From the NCBI RefSeq assembly GCF_040546815.1, contig NZ_JBEPOO010000001.1, positions 682,001 through 746,000 of the forward strand: a DNA stretch of 64,000 nucleotides. Reading direction: 5' to 3'. This DNA comes from Devosia sp. 2618. GTDB taxonomy: Bacteria; Pseudomonadota; Alphaproteobacteria; Rhizobiales; Devosiaceae. A program made the translations under genes and the position numbers. This document shows, one piece after another, positions 50,629 through 58,285 of the stretch. The stretch's first letter is position 1, and the number at the start of each line of letters is the position of its first letter. The notes beneath the pieces are model-generated. The model did no database searches, had not been told where the DNA came from, and was given only the letters and a program-made list of their open reading frames with translations.

Positions 50629-51171
50629 ATGCCGTCGCCGAAAACACTCATGGAAGCCCTTAATGGCGGGCACACACTCATCGCAACGTGCCGACACTCT
50701 GCCTGCCGGTTTCGACGTGAGGCGGATATTGAGCGTTTAAGCACAAGATTGAGCGGCAGAACCAACCTTCTTGCAAGACCCGGCGAAGTTCACTTCACCG
50801 ACCTGATGCGCTGCCCTTCGTGCAGGCGGATGGGCATGGATTTGTGGCTGGAGTTCAGAGAAGCGCCGGTCGAGAGAAACGCCAATCCCAACTACACGAT
50901 CATGGATTGCGGATCGACCTATCCCTACAGCCTGAAAACCACAGTCGCGACCGCTAATAATCTGTTCATTGGGCGGGCCGCCTACATTGCCACGGCTCTG
51001 TTTTACAAAGAGCGGCGCATCACCCTTCAGCAAGGCACTTTCGTGCTGCAGGACAGCAAGCGCGAACCGATACCGTCGCAGATGACGCCGGAGGACTTCC
51101 AGAGCATGCGCGATGGGGAGATGGCATTGGCCGGGATGCCGGTGAAAAAGGACAAGCCTAAAGCGAGTTGA
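50629..51171 (+). CDS. hypothetical protein with Cys pairs
   Basis: A 180-residue protein. CRHSACRFRREAD and LMRCPSCRRMGMDLW may form a zinc site. The second half lacks known motifs. GAGGTGGAA precedes ATG 50629. Overlaps the convergent SRAP gene end. Confidence 0.6.
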   Translation: MPSPKTLMEALNGGHTLIATCRHSACRFRREADIERLSTRLSGRTNLLARPGEVHFTDLMRCPSCRRMGMDLWLEFREAPVERNANPNYTIMDCGSTYPYSLKTTVATANNLFIGRAAYIATALFYKERRITLQQGTFVLQDSKREPIPSQMTPEDFQSMRDGEMALAGMPVKKDKPKAS

Positions 51172-51841
51172 TCAGCGGCTTCTTGGTGTCTGTCCCCTCG
51201 TACCGGCTGCTGTTCACTTCGCGGCTGACCCGGTGAAACTCTAGTTGGCTGTCGATCTGGCTACCGAGCAAGAGGGCCTTGGCATCCGAGCCCTGAATGC
51301 CCGTATCGAGCCACGCGCCATACGTCTCGGGGCTTAGGATCACCGGCATACGGGTGTGAATGTGCTCGATCTCAGGAACGGCCGGCGCGGTGATGATCGT
51401 GCAGCTCGTTACGCCGAGGTTGTCGTTGTGCGCCCAGATACCGGCGAAGCTGAAACCGGCGCCGCCTGGCATCTGTAGCAGCCACGGGTCTTTCTTGCCG
51501 TCCACCTCGCTGGTGGTCCATTCGAAATAGCCATCGGCAGGGATGAGGCAGCGGCGCGACTTGAAGCCCTCGCGGAACGCGCCTGACGTATCGATCGTTT
51601 CGATGCGGGCGTTGAACATTGCCGCCTTGGGCAGTTCTTTGGCGAAGAAGGGCACCAGCCACCAGCGTCCTTGGTTCAGCTCAAGGTTCCCGGCCTTGTC
51701 GAGATGGGCGAACTGGACCGTTTGTGTCGGCGCGATGTTAAAGCGCGGCTGCATGTTGGAGGACGGAGGAGGCGCGTCGTGGATCGAATAGAGCGCGTGG
51801 ATCTCCGCCCAGGTCATCTCATTGGTAAAACGTCCGCACAT
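51158..51841 (-). CDS. SRAP-family (HMCES/YedK) abasic-site protein
   Basis: A 227-residue protein of the SOS response-associated peptidase family. Cys2 in MCGRFTNE is the residue that cross-links abasic sites. Other conserved parts are RFNIAPTQTV, MFNARIETIDTSGAFR, RCLIPADGYFEW and HTRMPVIL with the catalytic His. Such proteins shield abasic sites in single-stranded DNA. A prophage copy may protect phage DNA or be lysogen cargo. Confidence 0.93.
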   Translation of the reverse strand: MCGRFTNEMTWAEIHALYSIHDAPPPSSNMQPRFNIAPTQTVQFAHLDKAGNLELNQGRWWLVPFFAKELPKAAMFNARIETIDTSGAFREGFKSRRCLIPADGYFEWTTSEVDGKKDPWLLQMPGGAGFSFAGIWAHNDNLGVTSCTIITAPAVPEIEHIHTRMPVILSPETYGAWLDTGIQGSDAKALLLGSQIDSQLEFHRVSREVNSSRYEGTDTKKPLINSL

Positions 51842-52167
51842 CAGTCAAAGCCCTCTGTCTCGCGCAAATCGCCCCATTCCCGCTGCCATAACCCGCGATC
51901 CTGAATGGCGATAACAATGCGATTGAACGCCCAAAGGTCGCGAAGGGTTTCGGCGCGCGCAAGCGCCTCGGGAACGGTATACGGCCCTTCAAGGGCGGCT
52001 TTGATCATATCGCCTTGGGTGATCCAGTCAGGCCAGTAAATCGAGGCTGTTACCGGCCCGTAGTAGATGCCAGCGGCGGTGAATGCCTTCTCGTCACTGG
52101 CAATGCCAATGATGATCGCGTCTAGGGCGACTTCATCATCATCGGTGGACCAAGCATAGGGTGACAT
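51841..52167 (-). CDS. phage hypothetical protein
   Basis: A 108-residue protein (DEVALDAIIIGIASDEKAFT, then LRDLWAFNRIVIAIQDRGLW). Its stop overlaps the SRAP start by one base, so the two are likely in one operon. Function unknown. Confidence 0.6.
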   Translation of the reverse strand: MSPYAWSTDDDEVALDAIIIGIASDEKAFTAAGIYYGPVTASIYWPDWITQGDMIKAALEGPYTVPEALARAETLRDLWAFNRIVIAIQDRGLWQREWGDLRETEGFD

Positions 52168-52451
52168 CAATATGGCTGGCGTTCCGTTGGGCCATGCAAG
52201 AAACGATCGTTCAAATCCAGGCGGTCTTCAATTGTGATGATGTGGTCGCCAACGACAGCGATTGTGCCCCGGTCTTCAATGCGGGTTTTGTCGTGCGAGA
52301 ACGAGCCTCGCCACAGGATGACGGAACCTTCGGCCTTCAGCTGCTCAAGGATTTTCCCCTTTGGGCGCTCGTCCCAAACGATAAGTATCCTGCCGCCTCG
52401 GGCATAGTCGGCTTTACGCTCGGGAGTGATTTTGACTTCGTACCAGCTCAT
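52167..52451 (-). CDS. phage hypothetical protein
   Basis: A 94-residue mixed alpha/beta protein (MSWYEVKITPERKADYARGG). It overlaps the next gene by one base. No family recognised. Confidence 0.6.
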   Translation of the reverse strand: MSWYEVKITPERKADYARGGRILIVWDERPKGKILEQLKAEGSVILWRGSFSHDKTRIEDRGTIAVVGDHIITIEDRLDLNDRFLHGPTERQPY

Positions 52452-52513
52452 GCACCGAACCTATCCCGACTCGTCGGGGATATGGAATAGGCAGGCCTGT
52501 CATCTGTCTCTTC

Positions 52514-52735
52514 CTATCGTGAAGGGGATGGGGAAAGGGTGACATGGCAGCCCGCTCGCTTAAGGAGTTCCTTTGCCTCCGCCATATAGCCTTCAAAGTG
52601 CCCGGTGTAGCCGGGATCGTCGTAGTCTGGTGCAACGCCGCGCTCGCTGTCGAACGCCTCGACCTTCCCGTCGATCGACGCCCACGCGCGCGCAAAGCGC
52701 TCAACGATCACTTCGCTGAATTCAATCTCTGCCAT
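52514..52735 (-). CDS. phage hypothetical protein at the right end
   Basis: A 73-residue acidic protein (MAEIEFSEVIVERFARAWAS). It is the last phage gene before attR. The three genes 51841-52735 and the SRAP gene run leftward together. Function unknown. Confidence 0.6.
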   Translation of the reverse strand: MAEIEFSEVIVERFARAWASIDGKVEAFDSERGVAPDYDDPGYTGHFEGYMAEAKELLKRAGCHVTLSPSPSR

Positions 52736-52852
52736 CTTGCTTCCTTACCCATGAGGAACAGGGCGAACCTGTTCGAGCCGTGAATCGGGCGCGCTTAGGT
52801 TCAATGAACCCGAACACTGTCCGGTGAATTGGCGGTAAGTGATTGAAAAGAT

Positions 52853-52898
52853 TGGTGGGCGCGGAGGGACTTGAACCCCCAACCAGACCGTTATGAGC
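52853..52898 (-). repeat. attR core, identical to attL
   Basis: Same 46 bases as 9270-9315. Here the core is joined to the host-derived 5' part of the tRNA and so restores the gene with phage-supplied 3' sequence. Confidence 0.93.
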
Positions 52899-52928
52899 GG
52901 TCGGCTCTAACCATTGAGCTACACGCCC
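52853..52928 (-). tRNA. tRNA with anticodon CAU, probably tRNA-Ile2
   Basis: A 76-base cloverleaf with encoded CCA. The acceptor GGGCGTG pairs with CGCGCCC (one G-T), the D stem is GCTC with GAGC, the anticodon stem is GACCG with CGGTC around CTCATAA, and the T stem is GGGGG with CCCTC. CAU can mean Met or, after lysidine modification, Ile (AUA). The ATGGTTAGAGC D-arm and TTCAAGT T-loop resemble bacterial tRNA-Ile2 more than elongator tRNA-Met. The prophage sits in its 3' part. Confidence 0.92.
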
Positions 52929-53007
52929 CCCGACACGCCTCATAGCAGGGTGGATTGCGGTGTCAAAGGGGGGCGGGGAATTTTGGGTGGGTTGTTTGCC
53001 CGCTGCC

Positions 53008-53619
53008 CTAATGCTGCCAGACGACGAAGCCGGCGGCGGTGGCCATCATGACGCCAGCGGTCTTGTTGAGACGGCCCAGAGCCTTTGCGCTCTTGAACAT
53101 CTCGCGGGCAGCAGAGGCCAGCCAAGCATAGCCGCAGCCGATGATCAGCAGCACGACGACCACGATGAAAGTCAGCTCGGTGAAGGCCAGCAGGTTCATC
53201 TGATCGAGCGGAATGACCGTCGGCAGGATGGCCAGATAGAAGACGATAGTCTTTGGATTGCCCATGGTGAGCGAGAAGCCGGCAAGGAAGGTGCGCCACG
53301 CGTCTTCGTTCTTGGGCTTCATCTGCTCGGAGCCGGGGCGGGCGGTCCAGAACTTGTAGGCGATATAGAGCAGGTAGGCCGCGCCGGCCCAGCGGACGAC
53401 GACAAAGACCGGGCCGAAATAGGTGGCGATGGCTGCAAGGCCGAACACGGCGAAGACGAAATACATCAGATCGCCGGCCAGAATGCCCAGAACCATCGGG
53501 AACGCACCCTTGAAGCCACCGCCGAGAGCGCGGGCAACCACAGCCGCAACGCCGGGTCCGGGGACCAGAACGGCGATCGCATAGGCAATGGTGAAGGTGA
53601 GAAGGGTGAACGGTTCCAT
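53008..53619 (-). CDS. LysE/RhtB-family exporter
   Basis: A 203-residue membrane protein with about six helices and the LysE opening (LTFTIAYAIAVLVPGPGVAA, then VVARALGGGFKGAFPMVLGI). The conserved GNPKTIVFYLAILP motif is present. Members export amino acids or related small molecules. Start ATG 53619 matches the family N-terminus. Confidence 0.9.
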   Translation of the reverse strand: MEPFTLLTFTIAYAIAVLVPGPGVAAVVARALGGGFKGAFPMVLGILAGDLMYFVFAVFGLAAIATYFGPVFVVVRWAGAAYLLYIAYKFWTARPGSEQMKPKNEDAWRTFLAGFSLTMGNPKTIVFYLAILPTVIPLDQMNLLAFTELTFIVVVVLLIIGCGYAWLASAAREMFKSAKALGRLNKTAGVMMATAAGFVVWQH

Positions 53620-53794
53620 GGGGGCGGTCTCGGGTGGGGTGGGCGGACAATATGTCGGGGCGTGTGCGTTGCCAAGATGGATAGGGCGGCTTGGTGCCAC
53701 GCCCTCGTGGTTCGAGGTTCGCGAAGGGCTGCTTGCGGCAGTGCGTTGTCGCAGACTTTATGGAATCAGGAGAGCGGCTGAAGATTCTTGGCGG

Positions 53795-53895
53795 ATACCC
53801 CCACCTAGCCTCCCCCTGATAGGGGGAGGAATCTGGCCGGTGGGTTTGGCTTGATGGTGCCTCCCACTTTTCAGCGGGAGGTCAGGTGGGGGTAT
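53795..53895. repeat. multi-hairpin palindromic intergenic repeat
   Basis: The element is closed by perfect 12-base arms (ATACCCCCACCT at 53795-53806 and AGGTGGGGGTAT at 53884-53895). Inside are a perfect 9-base hairpin (53809-53817 with 53821-53829) and a 6-base one (53860-53865 with 53876-53881). It has the look of a dispersed palindromic element of alphaproteobacterial genomes. Only one copy is in this window. Confidence 0.75.
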
Positions 53896-53901
53896 TGTTT
53901 C

Positions 53902-54843
53902 TTATGGCAGCCTGGCCAGGCGTTCGGTGAGGAGGGCGTAGAAGCCGTCGGCGTTGCCGTTGCGGAGGTAGTTGACGTTTTTCGGCTTGTCTGTGACGTG
54001 CCAGTAGTCGGTGACCGTCATGCCGACGGTGAGTTCACTGGCGGTTTCGATCGTGACGTTGCACTGGCGGCCTTCGAACAGGTCGGGGCGCAGCAGGTAG
54101 GCGATAACGGTGGGGTCGTGCAGGGGGGCGCCGGTCCAGCCGTATTTCTTGAGATCGAAGGTCTCGGAGAATGTCAGCATGTCGTGGACAGCTTTGCTCG
54201 AAGCATTGCCGATGCCGAGGATTTTGGCGAGGCGGTCCGGGGTCGACTGGATCTGGTGGGTGACGTCGAGCGGCAGCATGGTGATTGGCGCGCCGGAGCG
54301 CAGCACGATGTCGGCGGCTTCGGGGTCGACATAGACATTGAATTCGGCGGCAGGCGTGATGTTGCCGACCTCGAAATAGGCGCCGCCCATCATGACGATC
54401 TCGGCGATGCGCTCGACAATGGCGGGCTGCTTGATGATGGCCATGGCGATGTTGGTCAGCGGCCCGAGCGTGCAGAGCGTGATGGTGCGCGGTTCGGCTT
54501 CCATCAGGGTGTCGATGATGTAGTCGACGCCGTGCTGGGCCTGCAGCGGAATGGTGGGATCGGGCAGATCGGGGCCATCGAGGCCGGTTTCGCCGTGGAC
54601 ATATTCCGCCGTCACCAGGGCGCGACGAATGGGACGGGCGCAGCCGGCATAGACCGGCACTTCGCGGCGACCGGAGAGTTCGACCACCTTGCGGGCATTA
54701 TTGGCGTTGTGATGGAGGCCCACATTGCCCGCGACTGCCACGACGCCAAGAACGTCGAATTCTTCCGGCGATGCGAGCGCCAGCAGAATGGCGACGGCAT
54801 CGTCCTGGCCGGGATCGGTATCAATGATGATCTTGCGGGGCAT
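53902..54843 (-). CDS. nucleoside hydrolase
   Basis: A 313-residue enzyme of the inosine-uridine-preferring family. The calcium-binding N-terminal motif is DTDPGQDDA (residues 8-16). Further conserved parts are TLCTLGPLTNIAMAI, PAAEFNVYVDPEAADIVL and PLHDPTVIAYLL. It cleaves the N-glycosidic bond of ribonucleosides to give base and ribose. It is divergent from the PerM-like gene. Confidence 0.93.
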   Translation of the reverse strand: MPRKIIIDTDPGQDDAVAILLALASPEEFDVLGVVAVAGNVGLHHNANNARKVVELSGRREVPVYAGCARPIRRALVTAEYVHGETGLDGPDLPDPTIPLQAQHGVDYIIDTLMEAEPRTITLCTLGPLTNIAMAIIKQPAIVERIAEIVMMGGAYFEVGNITPAAEFNVYVDPEAADIVLRSGAPITMLPLDVTHQIQSTPDRLAKILGIGNASSKAVHDMLTFSETFDLKKYGWTGAPLHDPTVIAYLLRPDLFEGRQCNVTIETASELTVGMTVTDYWHVTDKPKNVNYLRNGNADGFYALLTERLARLP

Positions 54844-54989
54844 TGGGCAACCTTGAGAAGTGTTCGAATCCGGCGGTTACACTAGCGATTGGCGTTGGCG
54901 TGGTCGACTGGTCGGCGCGCGTTTGGGCAAAGGAACGTTTACCTAGAGGGGGCGTTGTTGGTTCGCGAGGATCCAACCACGGAAAACAC

Positions 54990-56249
54990 ATGGCACGCGC
55001 TGTCCGCAGCCCTGCGGCACCCCAAGACCTGAACCAGAGTCAGTTTGAACGCGTCATAGGCAATGCCTCAAAAATTGCCATGGTGTTCATTGGCTTTTTT
55101 GCTCTGCTGGTGGCGCTCAAGGTGGGGCAGGTGTTTCTGGCGCCGGTGACACTGGCGATCGTCATCGGGCTGATGTTTGGCCCGGTGGCCGACCGTGTCG
55201 AGCGATTTGGCGTGCCGCCAGCATTGTCGGCCGGCATTGTGGTGCTGATGCTGATCGCCGTGATTGCCGGTGGGGTGACGCTTTTTGCGGTGCCGCTATC
55301 AGAATGGGTGGCGCGGGCGCCGTTGATCTGGGCCAAGCTGCAGCAGCAATTGGCAACGCTGCAGGGGCCGATGGAAGCGGTGACGGCGTTTCAGGCGCAG
55401 ATTTCGTCGATCTTTGGCTCCAACAACGCCATGGCCGTGACCGTCGAAGATGGCGGGCAGGTGATCGGGGTGGCGCTTTTAGCGCCGGCAATTCTGGCGC
55501 AGGTGCTGATTTTCCTCGCCAGTCTCTATTTCTTTGTGGCGACGCGGGACCACATCCGGATTTCGGTGCTGTCGCTGTGTGTCAGCCGGCGGGTGCGGTG
55601 GCGGACGGCGCATATTTTCCGTGACGTCGAGGCCAAGGTCAGCCGGTTCCTGTTGTCGATCACCTTCATCAATGTCTGCGTTGGCTGCGCCGTGTCGCTG
55701 GCCATGTGGGCCATCGGCATGCCGTCGCCCATTCTGTGGGGCGCGATGGCGGCAGTGCTCAACTACATCCCCTATGTCGGGCAGGGCGTGATGGTGCTGG
55801 TGTTGCTGGCCATTGGGCTGGGCACGCAGACGGGGCTGGAAAACATCCTGCTCCCGGTCGGTTGCTATGTGGCGATCAACTTTGTCGAAGGGCAGATCGT
55901 AACGCCGCATTTCATCGGGCGGACGATGACGCTCAACCCGTTCATTATTTTCCTGTCGATCACCTTCTGGCTCTGGGCCTGGGGACCGGTGGGCGGGCTG
56001 GTGGCGGTGCCGACGCTGTTGATCGCGACGTCCATCCTGTCCCATGCGCTGCCCAGCAAACCGATGGTGCCGAGCCGTCCGGTGCGGCGGACGCGCAATA
56101 TGAGTGCGCGCGAGGAACTGCTGGCCAACACGGCCAAGGCCATTCGCGAGCAGGCGGAGGAGGCCAAGGAGCCGGCTGGTAAACGCAAAGAAGAGCGGCT
56201 GCAGCCACCCGAAGGAACTGCGCCAAGCGGAATAGAGCCTGCCGCGTAG
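54990..56249 (+). CDS. AI-2E/PerM-family transporter
   Basis: A 419-residue membrane protein with about seven to eight helices. It shows the family pattern: LALVIGLMFGPVADRVERF-like start, AMAAVLNYIPYVGQGV and the GRTMTLNPFIIFLSITFW segment. Some members are thought to export autoinducer 2, others act as Na+/H+ antiporters, so substrate is open. The C-terminal 80 residues are a charged tail. ATG at 54990 fits the family start. Confidence 0.9.
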   Translation: MARAVRSPAAPQDLNQSQFERVIGNASKIAMVFIGFFALLVALKVGQVFLAPVTLAIVIGLMFGPVADRVERFGVPPALSAGIVVLMLIAVIAGGVTLFAVPLSEWVARAPLIWAKLQQQLATLQGPMEAVTAFQAQISSIFGSNNAMAVTVEDGGQVIGVALLAPAILAQVLIFLASLYFFVATRDHIRISVLSLCVSRRVRWRTAHIFRDVEAKVSRFLLSITFINVCVGCAVSLAMWAIGMPSPILWGAMAAVLNYIPYVGQGVMVLVLLAIGLGTQTGLENILLPVGCYVAINFVEGQIVTPHFIGRTMTLNPFIIFLSITFWLWAWGPVGGLVAVPTLLIATSILSHALPSKPMVPSRPVRRTRNMSAREELLANTAKAIREQAEEAKEPAGKRKEERLQPPEGTAPSGIEPAA

Positions 56250-56329
56250 GGCAACTATGCTTGCAGACCGCTTGACGGCATCAATACAGAGCGAAAGAGT
56301 CTGCATCCAAGGTAAGCCCGGAGTCGGTT

Positions 56330-58180
56330 GTGGCAGTTGATGTAGTTGGGCATGCGGCAGAAGCCGCGGCGCATGGTGTGGATCTCGTGCCCGTCGTGGC
56401 GCTCCTGGGCGCGGCAGTTATTGCTGTGCCGTTGTTCAAGCGGCTGGGGCTGGGCTCCGTGCTGGGTTATCTGGCGGCGGGGCTGTTGCTCGGGCCATCG
56501 GGTATCGGGCTGATCAGCGATCCGGAATCGGTGCTCACCACCGCCGAGCTCGGCGTGGTGATGTTCCTCTTTATCATCGGCCTCGAAATGGAGCCCTCCA
56601 AGCTCTGGGCGCTGCGAAAGCAGATTTTCGGGCTGGGTGTGTTTCAGGTGGCCGGTAGCGGTGCCCTGCTGACGGGTGTTGGCGTTCTGCTCGGATTTCC
56701 GCCGGTGGTGGCGTTCATTTTCGGCATGGGCTTCGTTTTGACCTCGACAGCCATCGTCATGCAGATTTTGGGCGAGCGCGGCGAGCTATCGACCGATAGC
56801 GGGCAGAAAATGATTTCCATCCTGCTGCTGGAAGATTTGGCCATCGTGCCGCTTCTGGCGGTGGTGGCAATTCTGGCGCCTTCGGGCGGCGACGAGAGCC
56901 TGTTCGCCAGGTTGGCCGGTTTCGGCGGCGCGATCGGCGCTATCCTGCTGCTTATTTTCCTTGGCCGACGCATCATGAATCCGTTCTTTGCGGCGCTGGC
57001 GTCCACCAAGCTGCGCGAAGTGATGACGGCGGCGGCGCTGCTGGTGGTGCTTGGTGCAGCGCTGCTGTTCCAGGTCAGTGGGCTGTCGATGGCGATGGGT
57101 GCGTTCCTGGCTGGCGTGCTGCTATCGACCTCGACCTTCCGGCATCAGCTCGAAGCTGACGTCGAGCCGTTCCGTGGCATTCTGCTCGGGCTGTTTTTCC
57201 TTGCCGTTGGCATGTCGCTCGATCTGGGGATCGTTGGCGAAAACTGGCAGATCATTGCGATCAGCGTGGCGGCCTTCATGGTGGTCAAGGCATCGGCGAT
57301 CTATGTGATCGCGCGGGTGATGAAGTCCAAGCATGGCGAGGCGCTGGAGCGCGCGGTGCTGATGGGGCAGGGCGGCGAATTTGCCTTCGTGCTTTATACC
57401 ACGGCCGTGGCGGCCGGGATCATCGATGGCCCGACCAATGCGATCTTTACCGCGACGGTCATCGTTTCGATGGTGCTGACGCCGTTCTTTATCATCGGGC
57501 TGCGCTACGTCATGCCCAAGGCGACGGAACAGTCGTTCGATGGCGTCGAGAAAGCGCATGACCTGTCGGCCAAGGTGCTGTTGATTGGCTTTGGCCGCTT
57601 TGGCCAGATCGCCAGCCAGCCGCTTCTGGCCATGCACCACTCGGTGGCGATCATCGACAATGACACCGAGATGATCCGCGCTGCGGCGCAGATCGGGTTC
57701 AAGGTGTATTATGGTGACGGCACGCGGCTCGATATTCTCCATGCCGCTGGTGCGGCCACGGCCGACGTCATCCTGATCTGTACCGACAAGAAGGAACAGA
57801 CGACGCGCATTGCCGAACTGCTGCGCGACGAGTTCCCGCTAGCCAAGGTGATGGCGCGTGCGTTCGACCGTGGCCATGCCATTGAGCTGGTTCGGGCTGG
57901 TGTCGAGTACCAGCTGCGCGAGGTGTTCGAATCAGCACTGATCTTCGGTGGTCAGGTGATCCGCGTGCTTGGGGCGACCGACGAGGAAACTGAAGAGGTC
58001 ATCGAGGGCGTGCGGGAGCGCGATGCCCAACGATTCGACTTGCAGATGGTTGGCGGTGAACAAATGGCGGGGCGTCATCTATTGATCAGTAATGCCGCTG
58101 AACAAGCGCGCGAAGGCGGTGTCGAGGTTGCGCCAGACAAGGTGGAAGAGGAAATAAAGAAAGTCACGCAGCCATCTTAG
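56330..58180 (+). CDS. Kef-type K+/H+ antiporter with RCK domain
   Basis: A 616-residue CPA2-family transporter. Residues about 15-395 contain 12-13 helices (LGYLAAGLLLGPSGIGL, LFIIGLEMEPSKLW, QGGEFAFVLYTTAVAAGIID). A TrkA-N/RCK nucleotide-binding domain follows (VLLIGFGRFGQIASQPLLAM, then DNDTEMIRAAAQIGFKVYYG). It is probably gated by nucleotide or glutathione adducts and acts in potassium efflux and pH control. GTG start with GGAG upstream. Confidence 0.9.
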   Translation: MAVDVVGHAAEAAAHGVDLVPVVALLGAAVIAVPLFKRLGLGSVLGYLAAGLLLGPSGIGLISDPESVLTTAELGVVMFLFIIGLEMEPSKLWALRKQIFGLGVFQVAGSGALLTGVGVLLGFPPVVAFIFGMGFVLTSTAIVMQILGERGELSTDSGQKMISILLLEDLAIVPLLAVVAILAPSGGDESLFARLAGFGGAIGAILLLIFLGRRIMNPFFAALASTKLREVMTAAALLVVLGAALLFQVSGLSMAMGAFLAGVLLSTSTFRHQLEADVEPFRGILLGLFFLAVGMSLDLGIVGENWQIIAISVAAFMVVKASAIYVIARVMKSKHGEALERAVLMGQGGEFAFVLYTTAVAAGIIDGPTNAIFTATVIVSMVLTPFFIIGLRYVMPKATEQSFDGVEKAHDLSAKVLLIGFGRFGQIASQPLLAMHHSVAIIDNDTEMIRAAAQIGFKVYYGDGTRLDILHAAGAATADVILICTDKKEQTTRIAELLRDEFPLAKVMARAFDRGHAIELVRAGVEYQLREVFESALIFGGQVIRVLGATDEETEEVIEGVRERDAQRFDLQMVGGEQMAGRHLLISNAAEQAREGGVEVAPDKVEEEIKKVTQPS

Positions 58181-58285
58181 CCTGCTTAACTATGCATGTC
58201 GTTTGGGGGCTTTCGCATGCCCAAATTAAGTGCAAGACTAAAGTCTCAAGAGGGGAATACATCGTTATGAAATCTGGATTGCGAT

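Larger units (their letters stand above)
9270..52898. mobile_element. complete prophage, HK97-type capsid with lambda-like tail
   Basis: The element is bounded by the 46-base direct repeat and has a tyrosine integrase next to attL. It has all expected modules in order: integration and recombination, immunity, replication, packaging, head, tail, host-range fibre, morons and lysis. The gene set indicates a siphovirus type, with a long tape measure and no sheath or contractile genes. No structural gene is visibly broken, so the prophage may be inducible. The repressor keeps its autocleavage residues, which points to SOS induction. Confidence 0.95.
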
